From the NCBI GenBank assembly GCA_034717835.1, contig JAYELZ010000265.1, positions 1 through 29,347 of the forward strand: a stretch of 29,347 nucleotides of DNA, written 5' to 3'. A program made the translations under genes and the position numbers. Below the pieces are notes generated by a model that saw only the letters and a list, made by a program, of their open reading frames with translations, was not told the origin of the DNA and did not search any database. How positions within the stretch are numbered: position 1 is the first letter of the stretch; the number at the start of each line of letters is the position of its first letter. This DNA is from G713 sp034717835. Lineage in GTDB: Bacteria; Chloroflexota; Anaerolineae; B4-G1; SLSP01. Below are positions 22,948-29,347 of this stretch, in pieces.

Positions 22948-23973
22948 ATGGGCATTAATGTTTATCTGACAGTTTTTGCTGGCGTCTTATTCTTGGCCGT
23001 GGGGGGGACGCCGCTGGCGCGAAAATTGGGACTGCGCCTAAATGCGGTGGATCAACCTGATCCGAGCCGCAAGGTCCATACTGTGCCCACTCCCCGCTTG
23101 GGAGGCGTGGCGATCTTTCTCAGCATCTTACTCGCCACCCTCTTGTTAGGCGGTCGCTACAAATCTGACCAGCTGACTAGCGTGTTGGTGGGGGCTTCTT
23201 TTATCTCGCTGTTGGGGTTCTGGGATGATCGTTACTCGCTCTCGCCCTGGCTCAAGTTGGCTGGGCAACTTTTGGCGGCCGGGCTCCTGGTATTGACCGG
23301 CGTTACCATTCACACTTTCCACCTGCCGCTCTTGGATTGCGCGGTTACCATCTTTTGGGTGGTATGGATCACCAACTCCCTCAATTTGCTGGACAACATG
23401 GACGGACTATCCGGAGGGATTGCGGCCATCGCCGCCGGGCATTTCGCACTGATGTGTACCTTCACCGGCCAATATCTGGTCGGTGCGCTGGCCATCGCCG
23501 TGATGGCGGCTTGCCTCGGCTTCCTAGTTTACAACTGGAACCCGGCCACGATCTTCATGGGAGATTCCGGCAGTCTCTTCTTGGGCTTTACGCTGGCGGC
23601 TATCGGTATCAAGATGCGCTTCCCGGAAAATGTCTCTTTTGTGACCTGGATGATCCCGTTGTTGGTGCTGGGCGTGCCGATCTTCGATACCTCCCTGGTC
23701 ATCATCTCCCGGCTGCGACGTGGCCTGAACCCTCTGACGACGCCGGGCCGCGATCATTCCTCCCACCGGCTTACTTACGCTGGGCTGACGCGCCGCGAAG
23801 CGGTGCTGGTGCTCTACATCGCCGCTTTCTCATTGGGCTTGGTAGCCCTCTTCATTACCGAAGCCACCGTGTTGCAAAGCTACGTGATGGGTAGTGTGGT
23901 CGCCGTAGCCGGCCTCTACGCCCTCTGGCGCATGGAACGCGTCCCCTTCGCCCCGCCACCGCAGGAAAAGTAA
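22948..23973 (+). CDS. Undecaprenyl-phosphate sugar-1-P transferase (TagO/WecA/MraY family)
   Basis: This integral membrane enzyme puts an N-acetylhexosamine-1-phosphate on undecaprenyl phosphate, the first step of surface glycopolymer synthesis. The 341 residues have about ten membrane helices and the catalytic loops: D93/D94 in FWDDRY, NLLDNMDGLSGG (146-157), GDSGS (205-209) and the HSSHR motif (270-274). The latter is the WecA/TagO nucleotide-sugar loop rather than the MraY pattern. The ATG at the beginning of the first helix is used; an upstream in-frame start would lie inside the preceding gene and encodes a polar leader unlike the family. It is 7 bases from the preceding gene, so the two are co-transcribed, and the pairing supports an initiating-transferase-plus-polymerase/ligase module. 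Confidence 0.94.
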   Translation: MGINVYLTVFAGVLFLAVGGTPLARKLGLRLNAVDQPDPSRKVHTVPTPRLGGVAIFLSILLATLLLGGRYKSDQLTSVLVGASFISLLGFWDDRYSLSPWLKLAGQLLAAGLLVLTGVTIHTFHLPLLDCAVTIFWVVWITNSLNLLDNMDGLSGGIAAIAAGHFALMCTFTGQYLVGALAIAVMAACLGFLVYNWNPATIFMGDSGSLFLGFTLAAIGIKMRFPENVSFVTWMIPLLVLGVPIFDTSLVIISRLRRGLNPLTTPGRDHSSHRLTYAGLTRREAVLVLYIAAFSLGLVALFITEATVLQSYVMGSVVAVAGLYALWRMERVPFAPPPQEK

Positions 23974-24004
23974 CTACCAAATTTTGGAAAAGATTCCAGT
24001 GTGG

Positions 24005-24010
24005 TATACT
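24005..24010 (+). promoter_or_regulatory. Candidate extended -10 of the DsbA-cyclophilin lipoprotein gene
   Basis: TATACT is preceded by TGG, an extended -10 of the same form as for the LCP gene. TTGGAA at 23984 is a possible -35 but with a 15-base spacer. About 60 bases of leader and a good aaggag precede the ATG. Confidence 0.4.
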
Positions 24011-24068
24011 ACGCCTTTACATAATCCAGCGTAAAATTATTGTTAGTCGCAGAAAAGGAGCAGCTGTA

Positions 24069-25352
24069 ATGAATAAAATAAATTGGGTGTTGATTAGTAC
24101 CCTGCTAGTATTTTCTCTCTTGTTGGCCGCTTGCAGCGCAACTGGGACCCCCGAACCAACCGCCACTTCCACCCCGGAGCCGACGGTGGAGAGTGCGGCG
24201 ACTGAGGATGCGCCAGCGACCGAGGAGACTACCACAGAGAGCGAGCCTACCGGACCAGTCGAGATCGTCGCTCCCACTGAGCCGGGAGTTTGCGAAGATA
24301 TGCCGATGCCCCAACTTCCGGTACGTCCCATTGACGATACCGATTGGCTAAAGGGGGCCTCCGGGGACGATGTAGAGTTCACAATTATTGAGTATTCTGA
24401 CTTTGAGTGCCCCGGTTGTAGCGGCACCGCACCGATGTTAGCGCAATTTTTGGCCGACTATCCTACTGCCCAGTTGACATACCGTCACTTTCCGCTCTCC
24501 TTCCATGAGAAGGCGATACTAACGGCTGAAGCCAGTGAGGCCGCCGGTGCGCAGGGTAAATTCTGGGAGATGCACGATGCCATCTTTGAACAACGCGCTG
24601 ATTGGCAGCCGCTTTCATTAGAAGAGGCCCGCGTAAAGATGAGCGCCTACGCCGAAGAACTGGGCTTAGACATGCAGAAATTTGAGAGCGATATGGATAG
24701 CGACGCCTATCTTGAGGCGATAGAGGCAGAATCTCAGGAATCGCAAGAATTGGGGTTGCCAGGGACTCCCTCCCTGATCTTCAATGGGTACCTCTATCCC
24801 GTAGAACAGTTAGGTCTTTCTCTGCAAGGGTTGGAGGCATTCATTGATATCCTCTCTCTGGCGGACAAACAATATGCAGCTGCGCCGGAGATTACGCTCG
24901 ACAGTACGGAGAGTTACGCGGCTATGGTTAGTACCACTCAAGGCGAGATTGCTTTCGATCTTTTCCCCAAATCCGCCCCCACTAGCATTAACAGTTTTAT
25001 TTTCTTGGCTGATGAGGGATGGTATGAGAACACCGATTACTTCTTCGTGCAAGATAACTTTGTGGCACTGGCCGGCGACCCCACCAACAGTGGTATGGGG
25101 TATCCCGGCTACTATTGCACCGGTGAATCTCAAGGTGTCTTTGACCGCAGCGGTCTGGTTGGGATGTTACCCAATGGGCAATTCTTTATCACCCTGGGGA
25201 CAGAAGCCTCCAACCTTAACGGTAAATTCGCGCTGATTGGACAAGTTACCGAGGGCTTGGAAGTCTTGGACAAATTAGCTCGCACGCAACCTGGCACCCC
25301 CGTAGGGGCAGTGGTAGATCAAATCAAGAACGTGACGGTGGTAACAGAGTAA
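24069..25352 (+). CDS. Lipoprotein: DsbA-type thioredoxin domain fused to cyclophilin-like domain
   Basis: The 427-residue protein has a signal peptide with lipobox LAAC (C22), a Thr/Pro/Glu-rich linker (23-75), a DsbA-like domain (about 95-265) and a cyclophilin-type domain (about 283-427). The oxidoreductase site is C114-P-G-C117 in YSDFECPGC, with the cis-Pro loop GTP ending at P234, so dithiol oxidation or isomerisation outside the membrane is expected. The cyclophilin part keeps the fold motifs (TTQGEIAFDLFPKSAP, GDPTNSGMGYPGY, FFITL, NGKFALIGQV), but where cyclophilins have F-H-R-V and F-M-x-Q it reads YFFV and FVAL: the catalytic Arg is Phe326 and the Gln is Leu334. Prolyl isomerase activity is therefore doubtful, and it may be a binding domain. 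aaggag precedes the ATG. Confidence 0.88.
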   Translation: MNKINWVLISTLLVFSLLLAACSATGTPEPTATSTPEPTVESAATEDAPATEETTTESEPTGPVEIVAPTEPGVCEDMPMPQLPVRPIDDTDWLKGASGDDVEFTIIEYSDFECPGCSGTAPMLAQFLADYPTAQLTYRHFPLSFHEKAILTAEASEAAGAQGKFWEMHDAIFEQRADWQPLSLEEARVKMSAYAEELGLDMQKFESDMDSDAYLEAIEAESQESQELGLPGTPSLIFNGYLYPVEQLGLSLQGLEAFIDILSLADKQYAAAPEITLDSTESYAAMVSTTQGEIAFDLFPKSAPTSINSFIFLADEGWYENTDYFFVQDNFVALAGDPTNSGMGYPGYYCTGESQGVFDRSGLVGMLPNGQFFITLGTEASNLNGKFALIGQVTEGLEVLDKLARTQPGTPVGAVVDQIKNVTVVTE

Positions 25353-25407
25353 CTGGGAAGATCTTCTCAGTAAATAGGGGGAAACATTGCGGCAGCTGTC
25401 ATACTCC

Positions 25408-25473
25408 CCACAGAGAGACGCAGAGCACACGGAGAAAAAATTAAAAATTCGGTACTCTCTCTGTGCTCTGTGG
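25408..25473. repeat. Inverted repeat (copy 6, best preserved)
   Basis: The left arm ccacagagagacgcagagca and the right arm gtactctctctgtgctctgt (to 25472) are complementary with few mismatches, around an A/T centre. The transcript could fold into a long hairpin. Confidence 0.7.
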
Positions 25474-25523
25474 TAAAAATTATCCCGGATTATTGAGATG
25501 ATACAATTGGGTACAGTTTACCG

Positions 25524-25558
25524 GAGGGGATGGCGCATAACTCGCTATCCCCTCTTTT
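25524..25558 (+). terminator. Intrinsic terminator downstream of the lipoprotein gene
   Basis: gaggggatggcg (25524-25535) pairs with cgctatcccctc (25543-25554) with a single mismatch and a 7-base loop, followed by TTTT. It lies about 170 bases after the lipoprotein stop codon. Confidence 0.75.
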
Positions 25559-25718
25559 AGGTATCAAAAGAATACGTTAGAATGCTTGCGCGACAAAATT
25601 CTCGGTTTTCACCAGGTCGGTACAGGTAACCTACTAGATGCTAACCAAGCTCAATTTTTTTTCAGCGTTCGCTGCGTCTCGGCGGTGAGCTATCTTTTTT
25701 CATCAGGAGGAAGGCTTT

Positions 25719-26909
25719 ATGCGAAAATCTAAGAAAAATTGGGGATTGGCCGGCATGTTCATCGCCGGGATAGCGCTCTTGGGCGGATTAGGCGGTTTGC
25801 TAGTCTCGTTCGTGCTTCCTCACCTCGCCGGCCCCGAACAAGCGCCAGCAGCTCTGATGATGGCTGTGGGCAGTTTGCTAATTGGCATTTTCGCCAGCAT
25901 CTGGTTGGTAATCGGCTGGCGCGTTTGGCGAGAAACGCCGGGGTTAACCTTCCCCGCCAATACGCGCGACTGGGTAATTTTACTGGGATTGTGGCTCTTG
26001 CTGGCCACGTTGGGATTGTTGCTGCCGGAGCGGCTACAGCTCACCACGCCATTCGCCTTGATCCATCTCGCAGTGGTGTTGTTGCCTGCCTGGCTGTTTT
26101 TGATCTTCGCGGGTTTGGCAGCTGGACGTGGTTCGCTGCCTTCATTCACCCAACTCGTGAGCGCGATGAGTGGGGGGCTCGCGGCTACCCTCCCCGCGTT
26201 TCTCCTGGAAATGATCGGCCTGTTGTTGATAGTGCTACTCGTGGGCGGCCTGGCGACGCTCTTCCCCGGCGGGCAAGCCGAGCTGGCGGAACTTCAGGCA
26301 ATCCTGCAACGGTGGTTCCAATCTCAGGCTACATCGCTCCCGGAACAAGAGTTACTCATACTTCTCGGTTCCCCACTCGTTTTAGCCGTATTGCTGCTCA
26401 TACTGACGCTCGTCGCTCCGCTGATTGAGGAATTTACCAAGGTTTGGGTGGTAATTGTGCTCTGTTATCGCCGTCAGTTAAGCCTGGCAGAAGCGTTTTT
26501 GCTGGGAGCGGCCAGCGGCCTCGGCTTCGCGATCCTGGAGGGCGCGCTTAATAGCATCATAGGTTTGGGAGAGCGCTGGGAGTGGGCGGCTGGCGTGGGA
26601 ATGCGCCTGCCCGCTACCGCAATGCACGCGCTTACCAGTGGCTTGATTGGTCTGGGTTGGGGCTATTTTTGGCAGCGCACGCACCGCTGGTTACTCCCCA
26701 CGGCCTACTTGAGCGCGTTGTGCATTCACGGACTCTGGAATTTTAGCACCGTGGGATTGGTCGCCTCCTCTGCTTGGCTGACGCAGGGGACATTGGCTCT
26801 GCCCGGCGGCTTCGTCTCGCTGGTCAGCGGGGGAATGTTGCTATTGTTGATTATCCTAGCTCCGTTGGGACTTTTTGGAATACCGTTCTGGTTGCGCTCT
26901 CGGAACTAG
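25719..26909 (+). CDS. prsW: PrsW-type intramembrane protease
   Basis: This is a polytopic membrane protein (396 residues, about nine helices) of the PrsW/CPBP-like glutamic protease superfamily. The conserved positions all occur: EExxK at E237, E238 and K241 (PLIEEFTK), E274 (FAILEG), H303 (AMHALTSG) and H337 (CIHGLWN). B. subtilis PrsW starts the cleavage of the anti-sigma factor RsiW, but no sigma/anti-sigma pair is near, so the substrate here is unknown. The N-terminal 150 residues are extra helices not needed for the core. aggaggaa lies 7 bases before the ATG. It is a single-gene unit bounded by a terminator on each side. Confidence 0.87.
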   Translation: MRKSKKNWGLAGMFIAGIALLGGLGGLLVSFVLPHLAGPEQAPAALMMAVGSLLIGIFASIWLVIGWRVWRETPGLTFPANTRDWVILLGLWLLLATLGLLLPERLQLTTPFALIHLAVVLLPAWLFLIFAGLAAGRGSLPSFTQLVSAMSGGLAATLPAFLLEMIGLLLIVLLVGGLATLFPGGQAELAELQAILQRWFQSQATSLPEQELLILLGSPLVLAVLLLILTLVAPLIEEFTKVWVVIVLCYRRQLSLAEAFLLGAASGLGFAILEGALNSIIGLGERWEWAAGVGMRLPATAMHALTSGLIGLGWGYFWQRTHRWLLPTAYLSALCIHGLWNFSTVGLVASSAWLTQGTLALPGGFVSLVSGGMLLLLIILAPLGLFGIPFWLRSRN

Positions 26910-26913
26910 CAGC

Positions 26914-26948
26914 ACTCGGCCCCACCGATTTCCGAGGTGGGGCCGAGT
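26914..26948. terminator. Bidirectional hairpin between prsW and the GH4 gene
   Basis: A perfect 13-bp stem (actcggccccacc with ggtggggccgagt) has a 9-base loop. It begins 5 bases after the prsW stop codon and serves two convergent genes, although neither side has a long T-run. Confidence 0.75.
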
Positions 26949-26990
26949 AGCGCCTAACATTCTGTTTAAGCAGTTAAGCTGCGGATGGAA

Positions 26991-28376
26991 CTAACTATAC
27001 TCCGGCAACCAATCTCGGTGCGCGTCCAGCAATTCATCGACCAGCGCCCAGATTTGCCCCAAATCTAACTCGGCGGCGGTGTGCGGATCCAACATCGCGG
27101 CGTGATAGATGTGCTCGCGTTTGCCCGTCAAGGCCGCCGCGACGGTTAGCTCCTGCACGTTGATATTCGTCCGCATCAGCGCGGCGAGTTGCGGTGGTAG
27201 CGCGCCTACGTGGGTCGGCTGCACGCCGGTTTTATCCACCAGACAAGGCACCTCTACACAACAACCCGTGGGCAGATTATCAATCAGCCCCGTGTTGGGC
27301 ACGTTGCCATAGATGACGCGCGGCGTCCCCGTCTCCAGGCTGTGTACAATCTGCGAACCGTACTCGTTGCTGCGTGTCACGGTGGCTAGATTCTCAAAGG
27401 TGTGGACTACATGCTCCTTCATTGGGGGCATCACCTCAATATCAGCGAGTAACTCGCGCAGCACTGCTTCATGATCCGCCTCTGGATGAGCTTGCGCCTC
27501 TGGCAGATAGTTCCAAGCGCGGAGTTGCGCCTCGCAGCGGCCCAGGTACTCATCCAGGGGGATATTGAACTTCTCCAACAAGTCTGGGCGGTCGCGTTTG
27601 ATGAACCAGGGAGTGTACTCGGCCAGATGCTCGCTAGATTCGGTCACAAAATACCCCACGCGCTCTAGGAGTTCATAACGTGCGCGATTCCATTCCGGCA
27701 CGCGCCCATCCGCCACCACCTGATGGAGCAACGGGTAGAGGTTTTCTCCATGGCGCTCGAACTTAAGATAGAACGCCAGATGGTTGATGCCGGCAGCCAG
27801 ATAGTTGATCTCCTCCAACGGCACGCCAATATCCCCGGCCAGCCCGGCAGCCGTCCCCTGCACGCTATGACATAACCCCACCAGCTTGATCTTACTGCCC
27901 AGATTGAGCGCCCAGGTATTCATCGCCAGCGGATTGACGTAGCTCAGATGCCAGACGTCCGGGCAGACCTCCTCCATGTCATGCGCCATCTCCAGCAGCA
28001 CCGGGATAGTGCGCAGACCGCGCATAATCCCCCCGATGCCCAACGTGTCGGCGATCGTCTGGCGCAGCCCATACCGCTTGGGAATCTCAAAATCCGTGAC
28101 CGTCGCCGGGCGGTAGCCCCCCACCTGGATCATATTGAAAGCGTAATCCGCTCCCTCCAACGCCGCGCGGCGGTCCAGCGTCGCTTCAATCTGTGGCTGC
28201 GCCTCCAACTGCGTGGCGATCTTATGTGCCACCGCCTCCGTCGTGCGCAACCGCTCCGGGTCAATATCGTGCAAACTAAGCGTGCAGTCAGCCAACTCCG
28301 GGAAACTTAAAATATCACCCAACAAATTCTTCGCAAAAACTGTACTCCCTGCCCCGATAAAAGTGATTTTAGTCAT
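26991..28376 (-). CDS. melA: GH4 family alpha-galactosidase/alpha-glucosidase
   Basis: GH4 enzymes hydrolyse glycosides by an unusual redox-elimination route that needs NAD+ and a divalent metal, in the cytoplasm. The 461-residue protein has the Rossmann start ITFIGAGSTVFAKNLLGDIL (4-23), GGYRPATVTDFEIPKRYGL (86-104), NPLAMNTW (148-155), the metal-binding C169-H170 in GLCHS and H199 in GINHLAF. GLCHS with C and H is the MelA/AglA form rather than that of phospho-glycosidases, which carry other residues. Galactokinase is divergently encoded next door, which favours alpha-galactosidase (melibiose, raffinose) over alpha-glucosidase. The ATG with agggagg about 8 bases upstream on the minus strand is preferred over one eight codons earlier. 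Confidence 0.88.
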   Translation of the reverse strand: MTKITFIGAGSTVFAKNLLGDILSFPELADCTLSLHDIDPERLRTTEAVAHKIATQLEAQPQIEATLDRRAALEGADYAFNMIQVGGYRPATVTDFEIPKRYGLRQTIADTLGIGGIMRGLRTIPVLLEMAHDMEEVCPDVWHLSYVNPLAMNTWALNLGSKIKLVGLCHSVQGTAAGLAGDIGVPLEEINYLAAGINHLAFYLKFERHGENLYPLLHQVVADGRVPEWNRARYELLERVGYFVTESSEHLAEYTPWFIKRDRPDLLEKFNIPLDEYLGRCEAQLRAWNYLPEAQAHPEADHEAVLRELLADIEVMPPMKEHVVHTFENLATVTRSNEYGSQIVHSLETGTPRVIYGNVPNTGLIDNLPTGCCVEVPCLVDKTGVQPTHVGALPPQLAALMRTNINVQELTVAAALTGKREHIYHAAMLDPHTAAELDLGQIWALVDELLDAHRDWLPEYS

Positions 28377-28692
28377 CCACCAACCTCCCTGGTTTTCCAT
28401 AGAACAAGTTTTTTTGTTTTTACTGAGTTGGTCGCCGGGCGCGAACTGTCGTGCTGTCTTCGTAACCCCGTTTCCCTCTCTGAAAGTACCGGAGCAGTCG
28501 CTCCCGTCTCCCGCCCATGATTTTACCTCGAAGCGAGGCGTTGGCCATTTGTTTTTTATCTGTGTTCATCCGCGTTAATCTGTGTCCAATTCTCTCGCTT
28601 CCTCGCAGTCTGGCGATTGACTTATCTGCCAACCGACCGCATAATATCCTCGTAACCTGTAGCCTATCCAGCCAACCAACCGAGGTGTATTC
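28377..28692. other. Divergent intergenic region, melA / galK
   Basis: No gene is visible in these 316 bases. The region contains the galK promoter, a small hairpin (cctcg-aag-cgagg, near 28527) and a phrase atctgtgttcatccgcgtta at about 28559 that I know as a dispersed repeat motif in many bacterial genomes. No clear operator for a sugar-responsive repressor is evident. Confidence 0.6.
28617..28645 (+). promoter_or_regulatory. galK sigma-70 promoter
   Basis: TTGACT (28617-28622) and CATAAT (28640-28645) are separated by 17 bases, each one step from consensus. The start would be near 28652, giving a leader of about 40 bases. Confidence 0.65.
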
Positions 28693-29347
28693 ATGTCCCT
28701 ACCAGCAGCCGTTACTTTGATCTTCGCAGAGCGTTTTGATGAACCGCCGGCGTTTTTGGTGCGCGCGCCGGGCCGTGTGAACTTGATCGGCGAGCATACC
28801 GATTACAACGCCGGTTTTGTACTCCCCATGGCGATAGATCGCGCGCTCTGGATCGCGCTGCGCCCCCGGTCGGACCGCCGGGTGTCCGTGCATTCCCTGG
28901 ATTTCGATGAGACAGCGGAGTTCGAGTTGGACGCGCTAGAGCAGCAGGACGCCGGTTGGGTGGAATATCTGAAGGGTGTGGCTTGGGCATTGCAGGAGGC
29001 CGGTTATGCGCTGCGCGGTTGGGAAGGGATGTTGAGCGGTGACGTGCCCTCCGGGGCGGGACTCTCCTCGTCGGCAGCGTTGGAACTGGCTACGGCGCGC
29101 GCCTTCGCCAGCGTGAGCGCCTTCCCCTGGGATCCGGTGGAGATGGCGCTCCTGGCGCAGCGCGCCGAAAATGAGTGGGTGGGAGTTAATTGTGGGATCA
29201 TGGATCAGCTAATTTCCGCCGCCGGGCAGGCTGGACACGCGCTCCTGATTGATTGCCGCTCGCTGGCCCTCACGCCGGTCCCGCTGCCGCCGGAAACTGT
29301 GGTGGTGGTATTGGATACGAATACCCGGCGCGGATTGGTAGCTTCGG
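28693..29347 (+). CDS. galK: Galactokinase, N-terminal part (runs off the window)
   Basis: GalK phosphorylates alpha-D-galactose to galactose-1-phosphate with ATP, the entry to the Leloir pathway. The 218 residues available contain the galactokinase signature GRVNLIGEHTDYNAGFVLP (about 27-45) and the ATP-binding GHMP motif DVPSGAGLSSSAALE (116-130), then AQRAENEWVGVNCGIMDQL, which holds the catalytic aspartate. The start ATG has gaggtg upstream at a usable distance and begins a short N-terminal extension before the signature. The frame is open to the last base, so the C-terminal half lies beyond the window. It is divergent from the GH4 gene, and together they form a small alpha-galactoside unit. 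Confidence 0.95.
   Translation, partial: MSLPAAVTLIFAERFDEPPAFLVRAPGRVNLIGEHTDYNAGFVLPMAIDRALWIALRPRSDRRVSVHSLDFDETAEFELDALEQQDAGWVEYLKGVAWALQEAGYALRGWEGMLSGDVPSGAGLSSSAALELATARAFASVSAFPWDPVEMALLAQRAENEWVGVNCGIMDQLISAAGQAGHALLIDCRSLALTPVPLPPETVVVVLDTNTRRGLVAS

Larger units (their letters stand above)
25353..25718. other. Intergenic region with repeat and terminator
   Basis: No gene is visible in these 366 bases. They hold one good inverted-repeat element, a terminator, and a lone repeat half (gctgcgtctcggcggtgag, about 25672-25690) just upstream of the protease gene. The ribosome-binding site aggagga for that gene lies at the end. Confidence 0.65.

Noticed and set aside
23337..23894. A 185-codon plus-strand frame inside the TagO-like gene
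   Set aside because: It is a frame-shifted shadow of transmembrane coding sequence; the real frame carries all catalytic loops.
25739..26428. A 229-codon frame overlapping the PrsW gene
   Set aside because: The Arg/His-rich translation is typical of an out-of-frame shadow; the PrsW frame has a Shine-Dalgarno and the conserved Glu/His residues.

Overview
The window reads as a chromosomal segment of a moderately GC-rich bacterium. It is probably a member of the Chloroflexota (Anaerolineae-like), although no rRNA or other decisive marker is present, so the placement is inference. The support is: a primary sigma factor of the short type with region 1.1 but no long insert; SMC-partner ScpA; LexA-type operators of the GAAC-N4-GTTC form; Ser/Thr/Pro/Glu-rich lipoprotein linkers; and dispersed CACCGCAGAGACGC-type inverted repeats of a kind I remember from such genomes. 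Gene organisation is ordinary chromosome with many 1-4 gene units; there is no phage, IS transposase, CRISPR array, tRNA or rRNA that I can see.

Layout. (1) 1-1.5 kb: the tail of a tyrosine autokinase for exopolysaccharide export, then the t6A synthase TsaC/Sua5. (2) 1.55-5.1 kb: the primary sigma factor RpoD on the minus strand, divergent from a four-gene operon encoding a soluble FtsK/SpoIIIE-like motor, a two-helix membrane protein and two small proteins. This operon has a consensus sigma-70 promoter carrying two identical LexA-type boxes, one between -35 and -10 and one at the start site. It is the best candidate for an undescribed (DNA-damage-inducible) system here. (3) 5.2-9.7 kb, minus strand: a small exported protein, a two-subunit molybdenum hydroxylase without a local FAD subunit, and a metallophosphoesterase. 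(4) 9.8-10.9 kb: scpA and a VanZ-like gene that overlap tail to tail. (5) 11.25-16.4 kb: a tight operon of two paralogous membrane-anchored SPFH/band-7 proteins and a helical-repeat protein, running into a PsuK-like kinase and followed by a DUF985 cupin. This is the second candidate system. (6) 16.5-24 kb: cell-envelope glycopolymer genes (an LCP ligase that looks leaderless, a large O-antigen-ligase-like/TPR protein, a TagO/WecA-type phosphosugar transferase) interrupted by a glycerate 2-kinase. (7) 24-27 kb: a lipoprotein fusing a DsbA-type domain to a cyclophilin-like domain that has lost its catalytic Arg, then a PrsW-type intramembrane protease. (8) 27-29.3 kb: a GH4 alpha-galactosidase divergent from galactokinase, which runs off the end; together they would release and phosphorylate galactose.

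How the parts fit: the tyrosine kinase tail, LCP, polymerase/ligase and TagO-like genes point to an exported surface polysaccharide. RpoD, TsaC, ScpA and the FtsK-like operon are information-processing or chromosome-handling functions. Intergenic spaces are unusually rich in imperfect inverted repeats (at least six copies of one loose family), plus clean hairpin terminators at most convergent junctions.
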